Origin: an uncultured Acidimicrobiaceae bacterium
Lineage (GTDB): Bacteria; Actinomycetota; Acidimicrobiia; Acidimicrobiales; Microtrichaceae
Reading direction: 5' to 3'
Length of the DNA stretch: 5,249 nucleotides
Assembly (NCBI GenBank): GCA_937868025.1
Contig: CALMLJ010000230.1
Span: 1 to 5,249 of the forward strand
Part shown: one piece after another, positions 1 to 5,249 of the stretch
How positions within the stretch are numbered: position 1 is the stretch's first letter
Layout: every line of letters begins with the position of its first letter
Notes under the pieces: model-generated
Told to the model about the DNA's origin: nothing
The model's database searches: none
What the model saw: only the letters and a program-made list of their open reading frames with translations
Position numbers and translations under genes: made by a program

Positions 1-1517
1 GCCGCCTGCTGACGAGCAGCCCCGACGAGGCGCGCCTGCTGTTCCGCTACGTCACCGTCGAGGAGTGGCGCGACTACCGGTCGATCATGGCGGTGTTCGC
101 CGACACGTTCTTCGCCGAGTACGCGCCCGACGACGTCGCGTTCGCACTCGCCGATGCCGGCCTCCCGATCGATGGCGACGTCGTGGCCGATCGACTGGAG
201 CAGCTGCGGCGCTGGGGCAATCTCGACGCGTCGTCGTCAGTCGGATCGCCGGCGAGCCTCACCGACTACTACCGCCGCCGCAACCGGTACGTGATCTCGG
301 CGGCGGGGCAGGAGGTGCACGGTCTCGTCGAGGGTGTCCTGACGCGTGTCGACCAGATCCGCGATGTCTCGCCCGGCCGGCTGCGCGCCGTGCGCGACGC
401 GCTCGACGCCCTGTTGGCGTTGAACCCGGCCGTCGCCGACCCGAGCGACATCGCCGACGCGGTCCGCGCCGTGTTCGACCCGCATCGGGAGTTCACCGAC
501 GAGGTCACCCAGTTCTTCGCTGCCGTCAACCAATGGCAGACCCGGTTCGACCTCGATCCCACAGAGTTCAAGCTGTTCGCCGAGGTCCTCGTGGGGTATG
601 TCGGCGACCGCCTCGACGAGATCGCACGATCGGCGCGACCGCTCGGCGCGAAGCTGTCCCAGCTCGAACCGGCGTTGCCGGCGCTGCTCGAGCGGATGTC
701 GGGTGGCCTCGCGGCGCGGGTCGAACAGGCGGGCATGTCGGCACAGGTCGCGGTGTCACGACAGGTCGGCGCCGACCGCGCCGACTGGGATCACTTGGCG
801 GCCTGGTTCCGCTCGGAGCCGGGGCAGCTGTCACGGATCGACCAGCTCGGCCGAGACGCCGTGGCGGCGATCCGCACGCTCACCCTGAACCTCACCCGCC
901 TGTCGCGGCTCGGGGTCGGCTCGTCGTCGCGCCGCCACGAGTTCCTCCGGCTGGCAGCGGCGTTCAATGGCGCGTCCGATGTCGAGGCGTGCCACCGGAT
1001 CGCCGGCGCCGCCCTCGGTCTGTTCCCGGCGCGCCACCTCGGGGTGCTTGCTGCCGATGCCGACGATCCGGTGCCGACCTCGTCGTCGTGGTGGACCGCA
1101 CCACGTGCACCCGTCGCGGTGTCGCTGCGGCAGCGAGGCACGACATCCAACCGGGGCGCCGCCACCCCACTTCGCGACCGCACCCAGGAACTCGAACTCC
1201 TGAGGCGCCGACGTGAGACCGAGCTCGCCGATCGCCGCCACGTCGACGCCGAACTCACTGCGGTCGGTCATTCACTCGACGGCGCCGAGCTGTCGGAGGC
1301 CGCGCTGGAGCGACTGGAACAGCTGATGGGTCGAGCGTCGCATCTCCGGGGGCGCGGCGTCCATCGGACTGGCACCGACGCCGGCCTCACCTGCACGATG
1401 ACGACCCAGGCCGGCCACAACACCGTGATCACCTCACCGGCGGGGCGGCTCACGTTGCTCGACACCGTGGTCGTCGTCGAGCCGCACGCCGAGGGTGTGG
1501 CAGTGGCGCCGTCATGA
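1..1517 (+). CDS. jetA: Wadjet JetA-like kleisin subunit, DUF2397 / TIGR02677 family (5' end cut by window edge)
   Basis: The reading frame is open from the left edge (first full codon at 3) and gives 504 visible codons. The first ATG in frame, at 87, is not the true start: the upstream codons read as family sequence (LLFRYVTVEEWRDYRSIM), which is the typical N-terminal signature of DUF2397 proteins. The family is about 480-520 residues long, so only a short N-terminal piece should be missing. The body is alpha-helical. A charged, coiled-coil-like stretch at about 1180-1350 (QELELLRRRRETELADRR) precedes a small beta-rich tail. In Wadjet complexes JetA is the MukF-like kleisin that links the SMC motor to the JetB dimer; the complex senses and cleaves closed circular plasmid DNA in the cytoplasm. 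That role is known for the family and inferred here. The stop overlaps the next start as ATGA, so the two are translationally coupled. Family assignment is from remembered sequence patterns, with no search run. Confidence 0.87.
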   Translation, partial: RLLTSSPDEARLLFRYVTVEEWRDYRSIMAVFADTFFAEYAPDDVAFALADAGLPIDGDVVADRLEQLRRWGNLDASSSVGSPASLTDYYRRRNRYVISAAGQEVHGLVEGVLTRVDQIRDVSPGRLRAVRDALDALLALNPAVADPSDIADAVRAVFDPHREFTDEVTQFFAAVNQWQTRFDLDPTEFKLFAEVLVGYVGDRLDEIARSARPLGAKLSQLEPALPALLERMSGGLAARVEQAGMSAQVAVSRQVGADRADWDHLAAWFRSEPGQLSRIDQLGRDAVAAIRTLTLNLTRLSRLGVGSSSRRHEFLRLAAAFNGASDVEACHRIAGAALGLFPARHLGVLAADADDPVPTSSSWWTAPRAPVAVSLRQRGTTSNRGAATPLRDRTQELELLRRRRETELADRRHVDAELTAVGHSLDGAELSEAALERLEQLMGRASHLRGRGVHRTGTDAGLTCTMTTQAGHNTVITSPAGRLTLLDTVVVVEPHAEGVAVAPS

Positions 1518-2668
1518 GCGACGACCAGCGCGACGATCCACAGGCAGCTGGGGAGCAGCGCGATGCAGCGCGCCATCTGCTGATGAACCCGATCACCACT
1601 GCCGAGCGCGATCCGGCGATGTTGCGACTGATCCGTCGCCACGAGGCCGCCGTCGATCGTTGGTTCACCCAGCGGCTCGGCTACCGACTCCACGTCGACA
1701 CCGACACCGCACGTCTCTACAAGTCCACCTACGTTCCCGAGCGGCGGCCGCTCCTGGCGACGTGGTCGACCACCCGGCCGCTACGGCAGCTCGAGTACAC
1801 GATGCTGGCGCTGTTGTGCGCCTGCACCGCGGCGGGGCCGGCGGTGGTCAGCCTGCGCGATCTGGTCGACGAGGTTCGGTCGGCCGCGGCCGAGGCCGGG
1901 GTCGACCTGGCAGGCGACGCTGCCGAGCGGCGGGCGCTGGTCGCCGCGTTGCGATGGATGATCGAACAAGGGTTGGCGAGCGAGCTGCACGAGCAGGTGG
2001 AGCGCTACAGCACCGACGAGACGGCCGACGCGGTGTTACGAATGCGACCCGATCGCATTGCACTGGTTCCGCTGCCGACGCTCGGCGACCTCGACTTCGA
2101 GGCGTCCGCGGCTGGAAGCTCGCGGGGAGAGATTCCCGTTCGCCAGTGGTTGCGGGCCCGGTTGGTGGAGGACCCGGTGCTCTACCGGGACGACTGCAGC
2201 GATGAGGAGTGGGGCGAGCTGCGGCGACGGCTCGGCGAGGAGTCGGCGTGGCTCGACGAGATGTTCGGGGTGACGCTCGAGTCACGGGCCGAGGGCATCG
2301 CTGCCATCGACGGTCTCGGTAGACTGTCGGATCAACGGTTCCCCACGTCGGGCACGACGGGTCACGCAGCATTGTTGCTGATCGAGGCCTTGGTCGCTCA
2401 GCGCGTCGACCGTCCGCAGCCGGTGTGGACGCAGACCGAGGTGATCGAGATCGTCTCCGATCTGGCTGAGCGCAACGCGACCGTGTGGGCGAACGACAAG
2501 GTCGAGGCACCGCCGAAGCTCGCCGCCGAGGTTGTGGACCTCCTCGTGGACCTCCGCCTGGCTCGTCGCTCCGATGACCACGACTGCTGGCTGACGCTGC
2601 TCCCGGCGGCGGCACGGTTCTTCGTCGATCCCGACCTGGTGACCGGGGTTCAGGAGCGCTTGTTGTGA
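1514..2668 (+). CDS. jetB: Wadjet JetB-like KITE subunit, DUF2398 / TIGR02678 family
   Basis: This is a 384-residue protein, the usual length for TIGR02678. The start ATG overlaps the jetA stop (ATGA). No strong Shine-Dalgarno site sits just upstream, so translation probably depends on coupling to jetA. The N-terminal block at residues 26-60 (NPITTAERDP, then RRHEAAVDRWF and LGYRL) and the following ARLYK near 66-70 match the family's characteristic opening. A helix-rich segment at about 91-125 (RQLEYTMLALLCACTAAG, then SLRDLVDEV) looks like a winged-helix unit, and a second helical domain fills the C-terminal third. JetB is the counterpart of MukE: a winged-helix dimer that binds the kleisin JetA and bridges it to the SMC heads. 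That role is family knowledge. The stop overlaps the next gene as GTGA, leaving no room for jetC, which usually follows. I see no frameshift or truncation. Confidence 0.87.
   Translation: MSDDQRDDPQAAGEQRDAARHLLMNPITTAERDPAMLRLIRRHEAAVDRWFTQRLGYRLHVDTDTARLYKSTYVPERRPLLATWSTTRPLRQLEYTMLALLCACTAAGPAVVSLRDLVDEVRSAAAEAGVDLAGDAAERRALVAALRWMIEQGLASELHEQVERYSTDETADAVLRMRPDRIALVPLPTLGDLDFEASAAGSSRGEIPVRQWLRARLVEDPVLYRDDCSDEEWGELRRRLGEESAWLDEMFGVTLESRAEGIAAIDGLGRLSDQRFPTSGTTGHAALLLIEALVAQRVDRPQPVWTQTEVIEIVSDLAERNATVWANDKVEAPPKLAAEVVDLLVDLRLARRSDDHDCWLTLLPAAARFFVDPDLVTGVQERLL
2652..2656 (+). promoter_or_regulatory. Ribosome binding site for the jetD-like gene
   Basis: AGGAG lies 8 nt before GTG 2665, inside the last codons of the jetB-like gene. 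It decides the GTG start and supports independent as well as coupled initiation. Confidence 0.65.
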
Positions 2669-3858
2669 GGGTTCCCCAGTCGCTCACCACTGACGAGCTG
2701 GCAATGCTGTGGACGCGGGTGCGCGATCGCCTCGAGCACAACGGCGACGAGTGGAAGGGGCGCGTGGGTGTCCCCGCGCTCTCTGCCGAGGGTCGACTGA
2801 CGCTCGAATCGCTGGTGGGTCGGCGGTTGAAGTCGCAGGTGGCGCTGGGCGACCTCGAGGCCGGACTCGTCCGACTCGGCGTCGGCGAGTCGCTGACCGA
2901 CGCCATCGACCGGCTCGGACATCCGGCGGTCGGCGACGTCGCTGCTCGTCGGGCGGCACGAGCATCCGCCGCCGGAGCACGGGAGCAGGCACGCTCGATC
3001 GTGACGACGTGGCCCGAACCGTGGGCCGGCGAGTGGATCGACGGTGTGATTCGAGCGGGCGTCCTGGCGGGACTCGACGCACCGGATGCAACCCGTTTGG
3101 TGACGTCGACCCGCTCGGTCCTGGACGCGCTGGGGGCGACGGACGGGGCTGCCATGAGCCGCGTTGACCTCGCGGCCCGGTTGTTGGGGTCGTCCCACGC
3201 GCTCGACACGGGCACCCGCCTCGAGCGGGCCGTGACTCGCGCGCTGTCGCTGAACGGGGATGGCGATGACGGACGGAGCGTCTGGGAGCGAGCCGGCGCC
3301 CATTCCGACCTGGTGTCGGGGGCGGCCCTGACGTGGAACCTGCCACTCGCGGGACGTCACCCGCTCGCCCCGGCGGTGACGGCTTCCACGGGGTCGGGAG
3401 TGCCATTCGTCTTCACGCAACTGGCGCTCCGGTCGTATCCGGTCGAGCTCATGATCGGATCGGTGGTGCTCGTTGTCGAGAACCCGCGGGTTCTCGAGCA
3501 CGCCGCGCAGATCCGGTCCGGGGCCGCAGTCGTGTGTGCCAACGGCAATCCGTCGGCGACGGTGCAGCTGCTGGCGCGCCAACTCGTCGCGGGTGGGGTC
3601 GAGGTGCGGTATCACGGCGACTTCGACGCCGCAGGCATCGCCATGTGTGCCCGGATGCAGTCGGTGGGTGCGATGCCGTGGCGGATGACAGCGGTGGACT
3701 ACGCCGACGCACTCGCCGCCGCCGACGCCCAGGCCGTCGAACTACCGGTCGACAAACACGACGCGCCGCCGACGCCGTGGGATCCGGAACTCGCCGTGGC
3801 CTTCAACCGTGACCGTCGGATCGTCCACGAAGAGCGGCTGCTCGGAGCGCTGGTCTGA
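2665..3858 (+). CDS. jetD: Wadjet JetD-like TOPRIM nuclease, DUF3323-DUF2399 / TIGR02679 family
   Basis: This is a 397-residue protein starting at GTG 2665, which overlaps the jetB stop. AGGAG at 2652-2656 lies 8 nt upstream and supports this start over the ATG at 2704. The N-terminal half (about residues 12-110) resembles DUF3323, with the segment LVGRRLKSQVALGDLEAGL near 50-68. The C-terminal third is DUF2399, a TOPRIM-like fold. It carries VVENPRVLE with Glu272 as the likely metal-binding acid, then YHGDFDAAG at 316-324 with the DxD pair Asp319 and Asp321, followed by a typical PWRMTAVDYADAL segment. All expected acidic residues are present, so it looks catalytically intact. In Wadjet, JetD is the nuclease that cuts circular plasmid DNA after the SMC complex has extruded it; on its own it is not expected to select a target. 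It is the last gene of the + strand cassette. Family members usually follow the SMC gene, which is not the case here. Confidence 0.88.
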   Translation: MRVPQSLTTDELAMLWTRVRDRLEHNGDEWKGRVGVPALSAEGRLTLESLVGRRLKSQVALGDLEAGLVRLGVGESLTDAIDRLGHPAVGDVAARRAARASAAGAREQARSIVTTWPEPWAGEWIDGVIRAGVLAGLDAPDATRLVTSTRSVLDALGATDGAAMSRVDLAARLLGSSHALDTGTRLERAVTRALSLNGDGDDGRSVWERAGAHSDLVSGAALTWNLPLAGRHPLAPAVTASTGSGVPFVFTQLALRSYPVELMIGSVVLVVENPRVLEHAAQIRSGAAVVCANGNPSATVQLLARQLVAGGVEVRYHGDFDAAGIAMCARMQSVGAMPWRMTAVDYADALAAADAQAVELPVDKHDAPPTPWDPELAVAFNRDRRIVHEERLLGALV

Positions 3859-3879
3859 GCGGGACCCCTGACAGTCAGA

Positions 3880-4085
3880 TCAGGCCGGTCGGTTTCGAGC
3901 CCGGCCGGGCTCTCGGTCGGCGATCAGGCCGAGTTCGCGAGCGCGGTGCAGGAAGGCCAGGACCTCGTGCTACCTGTCCGACAGCAACACCGTTGCGGCG
4001 GTCGACTCGTCAGGATCACCACCGGCGGTCATCGCCAGGAGTTGGTCGACGACGCCTTCCTCGCCGCGCGTCAGCGGGGCATCAC
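3880..4085 (-). pseudogene. Possible decayed or frame-shifted coding tail after the HDOD gene
   Basis: Read on the - strand in a frame different from the HDOD gene, this stretch gives plausible protein with GC-rich third positions: first LTRGEEGVVDQLLAMTAGG, later ATVLLSDR. An in-frame TAG (3970-3972) follows, and the same frame then continues HEVLAFLHRARELGLIADRE to a TGA at 3880-3882. No separate start with a ribosome binding site is evident. It may be the original C-terminal end of the HDOD protein, displaced by a frameshift near 4075-4085 and then cut by a nonsense change, or the remnant of a lost small gene. The frame is short and GC-rich DNA often looks coding by chance, so this is tentative. 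Confidence 0.3.
3897..3912. repeat. Perfect 16-bp palindrome between convergent genes
   Basis: GAGCCCGGCCGGGCTC is its own reverse complement and could fold as a 6-bp GC-rich stem with a GGCC loop on either strand. It lies 39 bp past the jetD-like stop and 159 bp past the HDOD stop, a sensible place for a bidirectional transcription end. Neither side has a run of T, so it is not a standard intrinsic terminator. It also lies inside a coding-like - strand tract, so it may be chance. Confidence 0.35.
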
Positions 4086-4928
4086 CTGCACGATGTCGCG
4101 CATGTACTCGTCGGTGAGCTCGAGCAACGCCTCGATCGCCGGTTCCGAGAACCCGTACTCGCCGAGATCGACACCGGCGAAGGGGTACCCGGCACCGGCC
4201 AACAGACGATGCGCCAGCGCGTCACCGATCAGGAGGACCTGGGTGTGGGGGCTCAAGACGGTCGACCGATGGTCGTCGAGAGCCAGATGGTGAGCGCCGA
4301 TCGCCTCGACGATCGTGGCCGGGAAGTTCCAGCTCTCGAGCAACCGGCCCGCGATCTGGGCGTGGCTGGCCCCGAACGCGAGCTCCTCGGCTGCACAGAG
4401 GGTCGCGTCGTCGAGCACGTCGGTCATCGAGCGGTGCGTGTCGGGATCGAGCACGTCGAGAATCGCCCAGCCGAGATCGTGCAGGAGCCCCATCGAGAAG
4501 GCCTCGTCCTTGGAGACGCCGATCGCCGACGACGCTGCGACGCAGCCGGCTGCCGTCGCGGCGGAATGCTCCCAGAAGCCGGGCGGCATCTCAGCGCCGC
4601 GCTGCACGGTGGAGACCGCTGCGATCGAGCGGACGCCGGGCATGCCGACGACGGCGACGGCCCGAACCGTCGTCGACACGGTGCTGAGCACACCGAAGCT
4701 CGCCGAGTTCGCCACTCGCAGCACCTGGCTCGTGAGCACCGGGTCGAGCTCGATGGCGGCGGCGACGGTCGCACCGGTCGACATCGGATGATCGATCGAG
4801 CGGAGCACCTGGACGGCGACGGCGTTGAGGGGGCCGAGGCGTTCGATGGCTTCGTCGAGGGGTGACTTCGCCGGCGCTTCGGGTTCGGTCTCGGGTTCGG
4901 TTCGCTTGGAACGCCGGGTCAGGAGCAT
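4071..4928 (-). CDS. HDOD-domain signalling protein
   Basis: I place the start at ATG 4928, giving 285 residues, because TCCTCCTC at 4935-4942 (GAGGAGGA on the coding strand) is a strong ribosome binding site 6 nt upstream. A longer version from GTG 4985 has no such site and an Arg/Pro-rich, non-family start. A charged N-terminus (about 1-22) precedes the HDOD domain (PF08668). This opens with LDPVLTSQVLRVANSASFG at 61-79, the hallmark of the family. It continues with WEHS (His121), GLLHDLGW (His150-Asp151), ASHAQIAGRLLESWNFP (His189) and a final His213-His214 pair, so several HD-type residues are kept. HDOD proteins are cytoplasmic regulators tied to c-di-GMP, chemotaxis or stress signalling; enzymatic activity is usually unproven. 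No output or receiver domain is fused. The start lies inside the 34-codon ORF upstream, implying translational coupling. The C-terminal end may be altered (see the coding-like tail downstream). The exact role cannot be told from the sequence. Confidence 0.9.
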   Translation of the reverse strand: MLLTRRSKRTEPETEPEAPAKSPLDEAIERLGPLNAVAVQVLRSIDHPMSTGATVAAAIELDPVLTSQVLRVANSASFGVLSTVSTTVRAVAVVGMPGVRSIAAVSTVQRGAEMPPGFWEHSAATAAGCVAASSAIGVSKDEAFSMGLLHDLGWAILDVLDPDTHRSMTDVLDDATLCAAEELAFGASHAQIAGRLLESWNFPATIVEAIGAHHLALDDHRSTVLSPHTQVLLIGDALAHRLLAGAGYPFAGVDLGEYGFSEPAIEALLELTDEYMRDIVQVMPR

Positions 4929-5023
4929 CCGTTGTCCTCCTCGACCATGGCGAGGAGGCCGTGGAGTCCGACCGTTCCGACGCACTCGTCACTGACGTCG
5001 ATCAGGCCGCTCGCTGTTGTCAT
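4919..5023 (-). CDS. 34-residue small ORF coupled to the HDOD gene
   Basis: A short frame runs from ATG 5023 to TGA 4919-4921. It starts MTTASGLIDVSDECVGTVG and ends MVEEDNGCS. GGGAGG at 5030-5035 lies 6 nt before the ATG, a near-ideal ribosome binding site. The frame contains the ribosome binding site of the HDOD gene and ends 8 nt past the HDOD ATG, the classic layout of a translationally coupled pair. The peptide is acidic, has two cysteines (14 and 33), and shows no membrane segment or export signal. I do not recognise a family. It could be a real small protein that partners HDOD, or a leader ORF that controls HDOD translation. Both the start signal and the overlap are seen directly; function is unknown. 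Confidence 0.55.
   Translation of the reverse strand: MTTASGLIDVSDECVGTVGLHGLLAMVEEDNGCS
4935..4942 (-). promoter_or_regulatory. Ribosome binding site deciding the HDOD start
   Basis: GAGGAGGA on the - strand lies 6 nt before ATG 4928 and within the last third of the upstream small ORF. It favours the 285-residue HDOD form over a longer GTG-initiated one. Confidence 0.75.
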
Positions 5024-5029
5024 TCTGCA

Positions 5030-5035
5030 CCTCCC
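5030..5035 (-). promoter_or_regulatory. Ribosome binding site of the 34-codon ORF
   Basis: GGGAGG on the - strand lies 6 nt before ATG 5023. It is the main reason for treating this short frame as translated. Confidence 0.6.
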
Positions 5036-5095
5036 GTCGCACAACAAATCCCGTCGCGCCTCTCTCAGATCGGCAGGTGGCGCTTCATACGCAAG

Positions 5096-5171
5096 GATCT
5101 CGCGGCGAAACGGCCGAAAACCACCCCGGGAGGGTGGGTCGCAAGCACCGAAAGGCCGGTCCTCCGAGATC
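5096..5171 (+). promoter_or_regulatory. Candidate cyclic-di-GMP-I (GEMM)-like riboswitch aptamer
   Basis: On the + strand, GATCTCG (5096-5102) pairs perfectly with CGAGATC (5165-5171), enclosing two further stems as a three-way junction. P2 is CCACCC (5121-5126) with GGGTGG (5132-5137), capped by a loop containing GGGA, a GNRA-type sequence. P3 is a short ACCG (5147-5150) with CGGT (5157-5160). The joining segments resemble GEMM-I: ACGGCCGAAAACC before P2 (compare the usual CGGCAAACC), GGGTCGCAAGC after it (usual GGGACGCAAAGC), and GGCCGG followed by CCGA at the 3' side (usual AGCCGGG then CCGA). The adenine expected to stack between the two ligand guanines would be A5143. Departures are one A fewer in the CGCAAAG box, two or three extra bases before P2, and an unusually short P3. 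It would act on a + strand gene starting beyond 5249. It could be a diverged GEMM or a different structured RNA. Confidence 0.5.
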
Positions 5172-5221
5172 GAGTGGAGAGCGGGCGCTCAACCGGCCGC
5201 ACCAGGGAATGCGGACGCGAA

Positions 5222-5246
5222 CCCCACCACACGATGGGGAGTCTTT
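5222..5246 (+). terminator. Possible terminator hairpin downstream of the candidate riboswitch
   Basis: CCCCA (5222-5226) can pair with TGGGG (5235-5239) across an 8-nt loop, and AGTCTTT follows. The position, about 50 nt after the aptamer-like fold, suits an expression platform. The stem is only 5 bp and the T tract is short and broken, so the call is weak. Confidence 0.3.
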
Positions 5247-5249
5247 CAC

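Noticed and set aside
65..1216. A 383-codon + strand frame inside the jetA gene
   Set aside because: The translation is strongly Arg-rich and shares its bases with the DUF2397 frame, which has clear family motifs. It is a shadow frame.
1848..3215. A 455-codon open frame on the - strand across the jetB and jetD genes
   Set aside because: The product is Arg/Pro/Ser-rich with no domain pattern and lies opposite two well-supported family proteins.
2650..3615. A 321-codon - strand frame opposite the jetD gene
   Set aside because: There is no recognisable domain, the composition is His/Arg-rich, and it is antisense to the intact TOPRIM motifs.
3868..3878. CTGAC-A-GTCAG short inverted repeat just after the jetD stop
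   Set aside because: The arms are too short and the loop is one base, so it would not form a stable hairpin. No T tract follows.
3878..3931. GATCAGGCCG twice within 54 bp (3878-3887, 3922-3931) and again at 5000-5009
   Set aside because: Ten-base matches made of common codons (Gly-Leu-Ile on the - strand) in GC-rich DNA can be chance. There is no regular spacing or longer repeat.
3993..4865. A 290-codon open frame on the + strand opposite the HDOD gene
   Set aside because: Its product is Arg/Gly/Asp-rich low-quality sequence and it is antisense to a clear HDOD domain with a good ribosome binding site. It is a shadow frame of GC-rich DNA.
5024..5095. Possible -10/-35 promoter elements in the divergent region, such as TCATAC at 5085-5090
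   Set aside because: No convincing pair of boxes at proper spacing is visible on either strand, so no promoter is called.

Overview
The window is GC-rich, with a strong G/C bias at third codon positions, Shine-Dalgarno sites of the AGGAGG type, and tightly overlapping genes. This suggests a high-GC actinobacterium. Proteins of this flavour are common in Acidimicrobiia such as Ilumatobacter relatives, but that placement is inference.

Left part (1-3858, + strand): a three-gene, translationally coupled cassette. A DUF2397/TIGR02677 protein (its 5' end is cut by the window edge) is followed by a DUF2398/TIGR02678 protein (ATGA overlap), then a DUF3323-DUF2399/TIGR02679 protein (GTGA overlap). 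These are the JetA (kleisin-like), JetB (KITE-like) and JetD (TOPRIM nuclease) parts of the TIGR0267x branch of the Wadjet anti-plasmid system. I believe this branch is called type III, but I am not certain of the numeral. The large SMC-like ATPase JetC (TIGR02680), which normally lies between JetB and JetD, is absent there and nowhere else in the window. It must be encoded upstream of the window, elsewhere in the genome, or be missing.

Middle (3859-4070): a short gap where the + strand cassette meets a convergent - strand gene. It holds a perfect 16-bp palindrome. It also holds a coding-like - strand tract that extends past the stop of the neighbouring gene in another frame and contains one in-frame TAG.

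Right part (4071-5023, - strand): an HDOD-domain signalling protein. It is preceded by, and overlaps, a 34-codon small ORF with its own good ribosome binding site.

Right edge (5024-5249): a divergent intergenic region. On the + strand it folds into a three-way junction with features of a cyclic-di-GMP-I (GEMM) riboswitch: a 7-bp closing stem, a stem with a GGGA loop, and a conserved-looking CGCAAG segment. A hairpin with a short T-rich tail follows at the window edge. The gene it would control lies beyond the window. If the aptamer is real, it and the HDOD gene point to a c-di-GMP-related signalling locus beside the defence cassette.
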